A stretch of 64,000 bases of DNA from NCBI RefSeq assembly GCF_001653235.2, contig NC_035793.1, positions 1,054,001 through 1,118,000 on the forward strand, in the 5' to 3' direction. This document shows positions 25,008 to 34,710 of the stretch, piece after piece. The translations under genes and the position numbers were made by a program. Each line of letters opens with the position of its first letter. Position 1 is the first letter of the stretch. Origin of the DNA: Pochonia chlamydosporia 170 (Eukaryota > Ascomycota > Sordariomycetes > Hypocreales > Clavicipitaceae). The notes under the pieces were generated by a model. The model was not told the origin of the DNA and made no database searches. It saw only the letters and a program-made list of their open reading frames with translations.

Positions 25008-26417
25008 ATGCGTTTCTCTTGGGCAGTTGTCCTGGGGCTCACCCTCGGTGCCCAGGCAAATCGACTTGCTCCTCGTCAAAATGGCGGAACTACCGCACCA
25101 CCGCCTGGTACGACCTCTGGGGGTGGTGGCGATACCAGCAGCAGCTCCTCTTCTGGAGGCGGAGGTGGTAGCGACACTACCGTTACTGTAACTGCTACTG
25201 TTACTGGGGAGGGTGGCAGCACTGTCAGCGACACGACTACTGTTATTGCCAGCTCCGTTACAACAGTCACCGTCACGACTACTGACATTGCCACGACCAC
25301 CATCACCAAGTCCGATGGCGACACCTCCACCAAGACCGTTTATGTTACTTCTACGCAGACTGTTAATATGAAGCGCAGCCTGGACGGCACATTCGAATAC
25401 TTGGGCAATGGGCCTGCGCAGGTTGATGCCGAGCCAACCCCTGCTCCTACAGTTACTGGCATTCAAGCCGGATACCCTGGAATCGAGAAACGAGCTATCA
25501 TCACTACTACCGTTACCGTGACGGCTGGCGGAAGCGGCGCTACGACCGTTTTCCAGACCGTCACCAAGAATGTCAAGTCTACCACCACGACAGTTGTTCA
25601 TGCGACCTCGTTGGTCACTGAGACATACCAAGCCAATGCCAAGACGACCGTCACCGTTACAAGCACCATTGTCTCCAAGCTTACGGTTGTTTCTACCGGT
25701 GTTATTGAGACTTCGACTTCAACTCCCACGGGTGGCGCTGGTTCTGGTGGCGGTAGCAGCGATGGGCTCTCCACGGGTGCCAAAGCTGGTATTGGTGTTG
25801 GAGCTGGCGTTGCTGGCTTGGCCATCATTGGAGCTCTCCTTTGGTTCTGCAGGAGACGTAGCCGTGGCCCCAAGCCCGATCCCGACGATTTGCTGGGGCC
25901 TTCTTCCGAGGTTCCAGTTGGCGCTGGCAGTTCGCGACACTCTCGCCCCATGTCTGAAGGCCTGACTTCCACTCCCGGTACGGCGCCCCGGCGCAGCCCG
26001 GTCCTCCCAAATGTCCAGGTCGAAGGTTACCGTGGAACAGCCATGGGAGATGGCCGTGCTGGGTATGCCAAGCCCGACCCGTACGGTGCTGCTTATGCTC
26101 CAACCCGCAGCACAACCAACAGCACACATCCCTCACGTGGCGGTACGCTGTCTCCTGGTGACCAACTCCCACGACACCCTACGCCTGAGACGACTGCGGC
26201 TTCCGTCAGCCCTCTATCACCCAGACCGCAAACTGCCGAACTGGGCAATGATGGTGCCGGTGCCAAATGGCACACAAGCGAGGCTGCCGAAATGGCCACA
26301 GATAATCCAGCCGCTGCCAAATGGCATAGTGACAACGCTCATGAGATTGATAGCCAACCCGTCATGGGCCATCAAAGCGGGCCGGTGTATGAGATGCCCA
26401 CGGAACACTTCAAATAA
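25008..26417 (+). CDS. Mucin-like single-pass membrane protein (Mid2/WSC-like architecture)
   Basis: Intronless, 469 residues. The architecture is that of a cell-surface stress sensor or adhesin: signal peptide (1-~18, MRFSWAVVLGLTLGAQA), Gly/Ser stretch (38-55), a long Thr/Val/Ser-rich ectodomain likely to be heavily O-mannosylated (56-245), a Gly/Ser linker, one transmembrane helix (~261-280, GIGVGAGVAGLAIIGALLWF) with an Arg-rich stop-transfer (CRRRSR), and a ~185-residue Pro/Ser-rich cytosolic tail. There is no cysteine-rich WSC domain and I see no kinase or enzyme motif. Dibasic KR pairs at 122-123 and 161-162 inside the ectodomain could be Kex2 sites. The tail contains two AKWH(T/S) repeats (419-423 and 437-441). 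The architecture resembles Mid2/Wsc-type sensors; orthology is not claimed. Confidence 0.85.
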   Translation: MRFSWAVVLGLTLGAQANRLAPRQNGGTTAPPPGTTSGGGGDTSSSSSSGGGGGSDTTVTVTATVTGEGGSTVSDTTTVIASSVTTVTVTTTDIATTTITKSDGDTSTKTVYVTSTQTVNMKRSLDGTFEYLGNGPAQVDAEPTPAPTVTGIQAGYPGIEKRAIITTTVTVTAGGSGATTVFQTVTKNVKSTTTTVVHATSLVTETYQANAKTTVTVTSTIVSKLTVVSTGVIETSTSTPTGGAGSGGGSSDGLSTGAKAGIGVGAGVAGLAIIGALLWFCRRRSRGPKPDPDDLLGPSSEVPVGAGSSRHSRPMSEGLTSTPGTAPRRSPVLPNVQVEGYRGTAMGDGRAGYAKPDPYGAAYAPTRSTTNSTHPSRGGTLSPGDQLPRHPTPETTAASVSPLSPRPQTAELGNDGAGAKWHTSEAAEMATDNPAAAKWHSDNAHEIDSQPVMGHQSGPVYEMPTEHFK

Positions 26418-27426
26418 TTGCATCGCGAAGCACAACTGTAAAAAAAGGAACCGAATAAAATACAACAAAAAAATATGGCAGACGCAATTAGTGGAATACT
26501 GGGCCCCAAAGGCAAACATATTTTGGGCATCACAGGCTAATGCTGGATTAAGATGTGACATAGGAAAAGCATGGCAGCATATACTGTGGAGGAAGAGGAA
26601 GAGGAAGATGCATGGCACTAGCAGACGGAGAGCACATTAAGAAGTGGTCAAGTGTGTCGAATAATATTTCTGGTTTTGTATATATATCTTTTGCACAGCA
26701 CTACTGAAGATGGTATCGTCACAGGCATGATAGGGTTTTCGGCGGCGGTTGTTGCGGAAGCGTGCAGAGGAATCAATCGAAGGGGTGTATATTGATAAGG
26801 ACTAGCTGTACAGCGTGAGCTGTATTAATGTAGAACACGGTCTATTTCCTTTGACCTCGAAAGATGCGTTGTGGTATGCTGTGAGACGTGACGTATGTAT
26901 TGATGTCAAGTTTAGCTCATCCATGTTGCGCCATTAAGTCCGGTATCGGGTGGGGCGAGTGACAATTTTCGGGCTGATAGATGGACGCAAAGGTTGCACA
27001 ATCTCTATCTTGAAGTCTAATTCGACATGCAAAGGAGACAACTCGACTTTTCGGACGCTTGTCTCGAAATGAGAAACACTGCCTAGGATACGGCCTTTTT
27101 CCCTTACATAAAGAGTACGGGGTATTCTGCAGCGGGGATCAATTAGCACGCATCCAGAATATGCAGTGGAACGTATGAACTGGTGACTCGGTCTAGATTT
27201 GCCACTTTTTTTTCTTCACTCCTACTCTATCCGGGCCATTGAAGTTTGAGCGTTAAACTCCATGCGACAACTTTTTGTCTGTCGAGTTTAGTTTGCGATT
27301 GGGAGAATAGCCTTTGCAAGCGGGCTGAGTTCAATTGAGGGGTCTGAGAAACGTTTCTGCTGAGTGGAAGTTACTTCATACACACGACTACGAACCGGCA
27401 CCTACGGTATATTTATATTTACTGGG
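26418..27426. other. Intergenic, 1.0 kb: terminator of the mucin-like gene, promoter of the MFS gene
   Basis: No gene seen. Purine-rich tracts follow the stop at 26417. The last 200 bp presumably hold the promoter of the Dal5-type transporter. Confidence 0.5.
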
Positions 27427-29124
27427 ATGGGAGCCACAGAGAACACCTCTGGGGACAAGTCCTCCAACGATGGAGCGCAACTCGCAAGGAGGGCCACAGT
27501 GGAGGAGTTGCTAGATGCGAGTAGTGGTGTTGAGGAGAGGAAGTTGGTGAGAAAGTTGGACTTGTATCTCATCCCGTTAATAATGGGTGTATATCTGTTC
27601 AGTTTTGTAGACAGGTTTGTCACTCCCATTCCCTCTTTCCCAACTCGAAAGACGATCTAACAAATCACAGAGTCAACCTCGGTAACGCACGGCTCTACGG
27701 CCTCGAAGAAGACCTCAACCTCACCACCTCGCAATTCCAAGTCGCCATATCCATCTTCTTCGTCACCTACATGTTCTTCGAAGTGCCCTCCAACCTGGTC
27801 CTCAAGCTCTTCACCCCCCGCCGCTGGATCGCCTTCATCACCATCTCATGGGGCCTCGTCGCCACGCTCATGGGCCTGGTCAACTCGTACGGCAGCCTCC
27901 TCGCCTGCCGCCTGCTCCTCGGCGCCGTCGAGGCCGGCCTCTTCCCCGGCCTAAACGTCTACCTCACCTTCTTCTACACCAAGAACGAGCTCGCCCTGCG
28001 GGTGGGCTACCTCTTCGTGAGCGCGGCCATTGCTGGCGCGCTGGGCGGCCTGCTCGCCTACGGGATAGGCCACATGGACGGCGTGGCGGGCATGCGCGGC
28101 TGGCGCTGGATCCTGATCATCGAGGGCCTGCCGAGCGTGGTGCTCGGCGTGGTCACGTACTTCGTGCTGCCGAACGATGCGCCCACGGCGTGGTTCCTCG
28201 ACGAAGGGGAGAAGGCGCTCATGGAGGTGAGGCGGCGGAGGGAGTATGGGAGCACGAAGAGCAGCGGCGGGATAGAGAGGAGGGATGTGTTGAGGGTCGG
28301 TGACGGATTGGAAGGCGTGGGCGTTTTATGTTGCGCAGTTTGGGGTTGATACTATGCTTTACGGTGAGTTTGCTGTGGCAATGACTGAGCCAGTGACTGA
28401 TGGGTGTAGGGTTCTCGACGTTTTTGCCGACTATTATACAGGCGCTGGGGACGTGGACGACCGCTCAGGTGCAGTTGCTTACGATACCGTGCTATTTTCT
28501 GGGTGCGGCGGCGTACATGGGCACGGCGTTCTTGTCTGATCGTTTACAGATGAGGGGGCTGTTCTGTGTTATTTTTGGAGCCGTCAGTGTGGTAGGGTAT
28601 GGCGTCTTGCTGGCAGATGTGGCGAGCAGCGTGCATTATTTTGCGTGTTTTCTCGTAGCGGGTGGTTTGTACGTCGTCGTTGGACTCCCCTTGGCGTGGG
28701 TATGTTTCTTTTGCCCCCAGTTTCTACTTGGTAAAGAATCATCTGCTAATGATGTGAAAGTTGCCGAATAACTCGCCCCGGTACGGCAAGAGAACCACGT
28801 CGACGGGGTTACAGCTTACCTTTGGAAATGCAGCAGGCGTCATGTCTGCGTTTATTTAGTATGTTTTTTTGTGTGGTTTCTGTGTGGATGGCTGCTGACG
28901 TGTCAAGTCCTAAACCTGATGGACCTAGGTATATTCGCGGTCATGCCGTTTGTCTGAGCATGGTGGGCATGGGGACGGCGATATATGGGTTTTTGTGGTT
29001 TTGGTATTCGCGGGAGAATGGGAGGCGGGAGAGGGGGGTTGTGGGCGAGAAGTATAGGGATATGGAGGAGGAGGAGTTGATGGAGTTGGGGGATGATAGT
29101 CCGAGGTTTCGATATACGATATAG
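27427..29124 (+). pseudogene. Dal5-type MFS anion:cation symporter with a one-base frameshift
   Basis: Member of the allantoate/nicotinate permease-like branch of the MFS. Exons: 27427-27614, 27671-28363, 28410-28699, 28761-28858 and 28908-29124. Family landmarks include KLDLYLIPLIMGVYLFSFVD, RVNLGNARLYGL, SWGLVATLMGLV, GAVEAGLFPG and the closing SMVGMGTAIYGFLWFWYS. The exon lengths sum to 1486, one more than a multiple of three. The frame up to about 28295 (ending RDVLRV) and the frame from about 28300 (TDWKAWAFYVAQFGVDTMLYG) differ by one base in the middle of exon 2. I found no canonical GT-AG intron that repairs it: the only acceptor past the blocking stop (28293-28294) has no GT in the needed phase nearby. 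Without correction, translation ends at 28349 with about half the helices. It is either a recent pseudogene or an assembly error; the rest of the coding sequence and splice sites look intact. Confidence 0.75.
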
Positions 29125-29869
29125 CTAGGGGTTGAGGTGACGACTTGGATAAGCATGTTGGAATAGATGTGGTGAGCTGAACGTGATTGGAGTGGAATAG
29201 TTTATGGACGGATGAAGCATCTTCTCATATCGGAGCAAATAACCTTGACAGTAGATACTGAAACTGCATCAGGTACTGACGACAGACTCATCGTCAATCA
29301 CCATAGTCATCCGCGCCCAAAAACCCATAAATTGAAACATCATGCCAACACCACCACAACCACTACTCACCATCACCACGTCAAACCCATCTGTCGCACA
29401 AAGCCACGCGCCTGGAATTAATTGACCTGCAAATCCACGACCGCAAAATCCATCTCACTCGCCGTCCAGCATCCGCACCAAATGTCTCAACTCATGTCGC
29501 ACCCTCTCTCACCACCACGGTATGTGGACCCAAGGGAGGCAAAGGCGGTTGGTTCTCGGCCACGCAAAACTCCAACCCAGCGTGCCAGCGGCGTGAAGCA
29601 GACGCGTAGAGCGGGTGTAAGTTGTATGCGCAGCGAGTATTGCGTGCCTATTCGGGCGCGTGGAATATATATATGTATGTATGTGAGGATGGATAAAAGT
29701 AACCAGGTTTCTATACGAAGTGCTCCTTACTTTTTGATTTTTGATGAATTGAGAAGAAAGTTACAAAAAGAAGAAAATAGAGGCACAACACGGCATGAAA
29801 GACGCATTTACCCCATTTCTACATATATCGGCGCCCCCTAAAACGAATAAATTCATCATGGCCGGTAAA
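29125..29869. other. Intergenic, 0.75 kb
   Basis: No gene supported. Contains an A/C-rich stretch with CACCAC-type low complexity (about 29330-29400) and, near 29857, the probable promoter of the small secreted protein gene. Confidence 0.45.
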
Positions 29870-30262
29870 ATGGCCAATTTGTTGGCATTGGTAGTCAGTC
29901 TTGTTGGCTTGGCGATTGCCCAGACGCAGACTACGCCTGTTGACAGCACTGTTTCCATGGAGATTACGAGCGCAATGGACACGACATCTACAATGGATAC
30001 GATGACTTCAGATGGCACGGCGACGGATGTGACGGAGAGTGTGACGACGAGTGACGCGGACGAAAGCACAAGCACAAGCGAGATTATCACGACGGGATAT
30101 GAATACGGGAACCAGACGGTTCGGACGAGGGAGTGGACGGGCTTGCCGACGACGACGATTCCGAATCCGTTTCATAATGCGGCGAGGAGGCCGTCGGAGC
30201 CGGGGTTGAAGAAGCTTTCTGTTGTGGTTGGGTTGGTTACTTATGGGTTGATTTTGCTGTGA
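29870..30262 (+). CDS. Small Ser/Thr-rich secreted protein, probably GPI-anchored
   Basis: Intronless 130-residue frame. The first 18 residues (MANLLALVVSLVGLAIAQ) form a clear signal peptide. The middle is rich in Thr, Ser, Asp and Met (STVSMEITSAMDTTSTMD) and suited to O-glycosylation. One N-glycosylation sequon occurs (NQT). The last ~15 residues are hydrophobic (LSVVVGLVTYGLILL) with no tail after them, as in GPI-attachment signals. No cysteines and no known domain, so neither a hydrophobin nor a CFEM protein. Starts at 29858 or 29795 are also in frame; 29870 is preferred because it puts the hydrophobic core directly at the N-terminus. Function unknown; a cell-wall protein is the reasonable inference. 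Confidence 0.6.
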   Translation: MANLLALVVSLVGLAIAQTQTTPVDSTVSMEITSAMDTTSTMDTMTSDGTATDVTESVTTSDADESTSTSEIITTGYEYGNQTVRTREWTGLPTTTIPNPFHNAARRPSEPGLKKLSVVVGLVTYGLILL

Positions 30263-31476
30263 TGGGTGACGGTGAGGGTGATGGTGAGGGAAGCTGGTTC
30301 TTCTGGATGGGATGGGAGTATTTATGTATGTTGGATATAGGTTGGGTTGGGGTGTTGGTTAGGTCATATAGTGAGCGGTGGTACAGATATAACTTTCATG
30401 TTTTCATTGTGTTCCCGATTGGTACTTGTTTGATGGGCTGATGTGTGATATGGTATGGTAATGATACAAGAGGCGAGTTGTAAGTCGGTATGTGCTGTGG
30501 ATGTGATGAATTCATGCGGTTATGTGTGAGTCAAAGAGATGTATACAATGTGGGACGATGTGATGTGATGTTATAGCCAAGTGAACAGGGACAAAAGTTG
30601 CTAGCACGTATCAAATTGTTTCCAACTCTGAAATTCAGTTGCTACGACTAAGCACATGCAGTGGGAGGTGATAAGGACTTACCCATACTGCCCATCCACA
30701 TGTATGAACCCAAATAAAGCGCCATCATCAACGTCACATGCAGTACATACATCAAGCTGTCAATTCACATACACTCACACCAAATACGCTAAATAAACTC
30801 AACCCAAATGTCATCAGCGTCCCAACATCCACCCAAAACCAGGGAGACACGCACAGCAACGGCCCCGAAAATCGTCGCATTGTGTCCATCCACCTGGCTC
30901 ACGAGGCAATCCCGCCCTGTACGACCCTCCTGTCACACAAGCCCGATGACCAGTGATTGACCTTGTTTTTGGCTCCTGTCCTTTCATTTTCTGCATCGGA
31001 AATGACAACGGTTCACCACATGGTCCGATTCCGGGCGCCGACGTCAAAATGAGCGCTGCATAAGGCCTGTCTGCCTTTTTATGAGGCATGCCATCTTATC
31101 CCTCTATTTTTCGGGGTGGACATGTCCGCCTTTTAGCCGGCCGATTTGGATTCTAGTCTTATACGGAGTTGGAGACCAGGCAGGTTTTGGCATTTGATGG
31201 ACCGACGTGTTTCGGCTCCAGGCTTTTGATGATCCACTTGATCAGTCGGATGGCCTGGAGCCGAAAGACGCCCCGTTTGGGTTTGAGTCTGGCATTGTTA
31301 TCTGGTTTGCATCTTGTCATGAGCTTAAAAATGGGGGGATTTCCTTGTTTTGGGGATTCGGTTTTGTTCATCATTGTGTTGACTTTGGCATTGCGTTGCT
31401 TGTTCCTGAACTTGCCTGTACTATCATCCCACCAACACACAAAACACCATCATCGTCTTGAGTGTAAACCAACACA
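30263..31476. other. Intergenic, 1.2 kb
   Basis: No gene supported. The first part is G/T-rich (GATGGTGA and GGTTGGG words), the second part A/C-rich. A one-mismatch TACGGAGTT lies near 31162. The promoter of the Dabb gene should be in the last few hundred bases. Confidence 0.45.
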
Positions 31477-31927
31477 ATGGCTCCGGTCGTACATGTCGTT
31501 CTCTTCCAATTCAAGGACGGTCAGACGCCCGAGCAACGTCAAGACGTGCGTGAGCACATCCTCCAAGATAACCACTACCATTCGCGCAAACTGACATCCG
31601 TACAGCTCTGCGATAAAATGCTCAGTCTAAGGAAAAAGTGTCTCCATCCTACTTCAAAGCGCCCGTACATCAAATCGTCCATGGGTGGCTTGGACAGAAG
31701 TATCGAAGGATGCCAGGTAAGCTCCAGCGAGTCAGACATGTGCTGTATGGAATATCATTAACATGCTCCAGCACGGCGCTACTCATGCCTTTGTCATTGA
31801 ATTTGAAAACGAGCAAGACCGCGACTACTACGTCAATGAGGACCCTGCACAGGCTGATTTTGTCCTCGAGGTTCTGCAAAGATTGGACAAGGCTACTATT
31901 CTTGACTTTTCTCCCGGCGTTTTTTGA
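31477..31927 (+). CDS. Dabb (stress-responsive A/B barrel) domain protein
   Basis: Small ferredoxin-like alpha+beta barrel protein that usually works as a dimer; roles in the family range from stress proteins to polyketide-cyclase-like enzymes, so the reaction is unknown. Exons 31477-31545, 31606-31716 and 31772-31927 give 111 residues, a full-length single Dabb domain. It starts APVVHVVLFQFKDG (first strand), with KPYIKSS-like RPYIKSSMGGLDRSIEG in the middle, then THAFVIEFENEQDRDYYVNE and the closing ILDFSPGVF. Intron 1 is exactly 60 bp with no in-frame stop, so keeping it would insert 20 residues without breaking the frame; removal is preferred because the domain then aligns without a gap. 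No neighbouring biosynthetic genes. Confidence 0.88.
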
Positions 31928-32443
31928 TCATCTTGCGTTGGATTGGATACTGTGGAAATGGTTGGAGGGTGTTGGCGAATACAATGGGGGGATGAATGCA
32001 CAGCAGGTTGGGTGGATATTTCGTGATACCAAATGCACCGGCGGTTTAGCCTTTTTATGTTTTTGGCGTCTATAGATTGAGATTTTGTTCAAAATGGCAG
32101 AGATGCGGCATTGTGCGGCAAACTGAGCGAATTACTTGAATTTGTGGTCATGTTGTTGTGGACAAATACATTGTGTACTATCAAGCTACGATGCGTGTCG
32201 TAGGCCCTTCATTATACATATTACAGGGTGTACAGAAAGTGAGTTTCATCTCGACAACATAACATAGGCACTGTCAACACTTCACAAAGATTTCCTCGCC
32301 GCCCATCCCGGATGCACATTCCATACCTTAACATTCATCCTACTGTACACAGCAAAGAGCCGAGACCAACCATTGTGTGGCGTATATAATAGTATACATA
32401 ATACATCTCCCCATCCAAAGCTCCCCCAATCCCTTTACGCCAT
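31928..32443. other. Intergenic between convergent genes, 0.5 kb
   Basis: The Dabb gene and COA6 converge here, so this is 3' UTR and terminator DNA for both. No other element seen. Confidence 0.5.
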
Positions 32444-32854
32444 TCACCTCCCCTTCTTCCGCTCCAACATATCCTGGATATCCTCCTTTCCCGTTCCCTT
32501 CGCTGCCGCGCCACCATCCGGCGCAAACGTCGTAGAAACCTCCATCTCCTGTGCGCCCTGCTTCCTCAACTCATCCAGCCTCCTCTTCTTCTGGATATCC
32601 GCTACCCGCCACTGCTTAAAGTACTTGACCCAGGCAGCAGCGCAGTCGCGCTCAAAATCGTCGCTCTGCCGGGGACACGCCTTCTTCGCCGCCGCGGCGT
32701 CCTTGTTGGCGTCGAGGATGTCATGCGCATCGAGACAGGCAAAGTATGCGTCGCGGGCGGCCCAGCAGACGGCTCGTTCCTGGCGTGTGGGAATGGCGGT
32801 GCCGGAGCGGATCTCGTCGCTGCGGGAGGATGATGAGAATGGCCACCAGCCCAT
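32444..32854 (-). CDS. COA6: Cytochrome c oxidase assembly factor 6
   Basis: Intermembrane-space protein that helps deliver copper to the Cox2 CuA site during complex IV assembly (family knowledge). Single exon, 136 residues. The diagnostic Cys pairs of the COX12/COA6 CHCH fold are present with the right spacing: C30-X9-C40 (CWAARDAYFAC) and C60-X10-C71 (CPRQSDDFERDC). These separate it from ordinary twin CX9C proteins. WVKYFKQWRVADIQKKRR follows as a conserved basic helix, then a variable tail. The N-terminus MGWWPFS has no cleavable presequence, as expected for a Mia40-type import substrate. The ATG at 32854 is chosen over the in-frame non-ATG extension because MGWWPF is typical. Divergent to SYS1 with 803 bp between starts. 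Confidence 0.92.
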   Translation of the reverse strand: MGWWPFSSSSRSDEIRSGTAIPTRQERAVCWAARDAYFACLDAHDILDANKDAAAAKKACPRQSDDFERDCAAAWVKYFKQWRVADIQKKRRLDELRKQGAQEMEVSTTFAPDGGAAAKGTGKEDIQDMLERKKGR

Positions 32855-33657
32855 TGTGAGTTGGCGTTGTGCTGATGCGGTTTGCACGGGTGTCGATGTG
32901 GTGTGCTAGTGTATCTTTTGAAGTAACCGCTTGCACCGGATTGGTTTGATTAAGACCCTGGTTTTGGTGGGAATCAATTGCACTCTTCAATTGTGATGTT
33001 GGTGCGTTGTAGGGGTTGACTTGTCAAATAACATTTGAACCTTTTATGTATCATGTCCGTCTGGAGCTTCCAAATCGAAGCTTTCAAGCTATGACGACCA
33101 TGGCAGAATCCCGGGCGGTGAACCAATTAGATGCCTGCCACCATGCGGCAACGGGCAAACTGGCAAGAGCAAGTCCGACGCAGCTACTCCTGCCCCCTGC
33201 AGAGGCAAACTGGACGGCACATGGCTGGGACCCCATGATCGCAAACCTCCCAACATCCAACATCCAACATCCCATACCCGACTCTTGACACTTTGTCTTC
33301 CCGTCTGTCCTTGATCCTCATTTTCGGAGCGCGCTTCGGCTTGATACCTTTGCTCTTCTCTTTTTTCGGCTGACGAGGAATTTCCATTCTTCTGATTCTT
33401 GCGACTGCTTTTACCAGATCTTCAAACACCATCCAGCGACCTCTTTTTTTTTCGTCGAGTTTCAGGGACCAAGCCCAAGGCAGCTATATCAAGTCTCTTT
33501 CTGCAACGCATCACGAAAAATATCCGCAAACCCGGCATTTACGAACTCTCAGCATCTACGCCTTCATTCCGCTTGAAATTACTGTGCGAACCCGCGTCAA
33601 ACCCTCCCCAATACCGCAGCCGTACGAAACAACCTTGAAAACACATAAGCGCACAAG
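32855..33657. promoter_or_regulatory. Divergent promoter region, COA6 / SYS1
   Basis: 803 bp between the two start codons. The SYS1 side (33290-33657) is rich in C and T runs, like other leaders in this window. No separate gene seen. Confidence 0.5.
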
Positions 33658-34364
33658 ATGCCTCGAAGGAGAAAGCCTCCGCGCGCAGGCGCACTATCAG
33701 AGCTGCAACCCCTCAAGATTGCCACGCAAATAGCTACCCTCCAAGCGCTATACTACGTAACAGCCGGCATCCTCATGCTCTTTACGGCTCTAGTCGCAGG
33801 CATGGGCTTCAGCGTCGACATGATACTAGGCTGGGACGGTGTCCGTGGCGACACGACACGGGGATGGTTATTATCATTCATATGGCTAATCGACGGTGGT
33901 CTCTGCATGTACGTTCTTTGGTCCCCTACAAACTTCCACAAGCTAATGAATCTCATAGGGCCGTCGCCATCGTCATCCTCATCGCAAGAAGCAAACTCGT
34001 GCCCGACTTCGCCCTGACGATCCACTTCCTCCACCTCCTCTTCACAACGCTATACACCCGCTCCCTCCCCAGACACTCCATGTGGTGGATGACCATGATG
34101 GGGTCTGCAGCCATAGCCGTCGCCCTGGGCATATGGGGCTGTCGGTACCGCGAGCTGCAACCCGTCTTTTTTGGAGGAGGGCGAATCCTCGGCTCGAGTT
34201 CCACGCCTGCCGCGTCGAATAACCAAGTTGCTGCGGAGGAGGGCCAGGCTGGCATCGATGCTGAGGCCGGCGACGAAGGCTTCGCAAGGGGAAGAGGGAG
34301 GGGACGTGGCAAGGATGGAGGAGGCGAGTATGAAATGGTGGAGATGAAGCAGGCGAAGGACTAG
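33658..34364 (+). CDS. SYS1: Golgi membrane trafficking protein Sys1
   Basis: Four-helix Golgi protein that recruits the Arl3/ARFRP1-type GTPase to the trans-Golgi and so supports endosome-to-Golgi traffic. Exons 33658-33908 and 33959-34364 (50-bp intron, AT|G codon split) give 218 residues. Helices are visible at IATLQALYYVTAGILMLFTALV, RGWLLSFIWLIDGGLCMAV, FALTIHFLHLLFTTLYTRS and MMGSAAIAVALGIWGCRYREL. The last segment, with its CRYREL end, is characteristic of Sys1, and a Trp between helices 2 and 3 (SMWWMT) also fits. The ~60-residue Gly/Arg/Ala-rich C-terminal tail is variable in fungi. It converges with CFT2, 346 bp apart. Confidence 0.9.
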
Positions 34365-34710
34365 ACGGGTTGCTGGTCAGGGAAGGTTAAAACTCAACAT
34401 GACTAGTGGGCTGTGTATGTTGGGATAGCGTGCATTGCTGGGCGTTTTTGGATTGTACTATAATAGTGTTTCGGGGGATGCATGGGCAGCAACGGTTTCC
34501 GCTGAAATGAGATGATGGAGTGAGCTACAAATAGACTTCATACCAACTACATTGTCATACACTACACTCGTATCCAAGTTTGAGAAACAGTGCTTGTGCC
34601 TCGCAGATTTATTCCGAGAAACGTGCATGGCGTATCTCATCGCCGGTAATACAAATACATGCATACATGCCTATAACTACACACCAAAATTGTATAAAAC
34701 TCCATGCATT
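34365..34710. other. Intergenic between convergent genes, 0.35 kb
   Basis: 3' UTR and terminator sequence of SYS1 and CFT2. Nothing else recognised. Confidence 0.5.
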
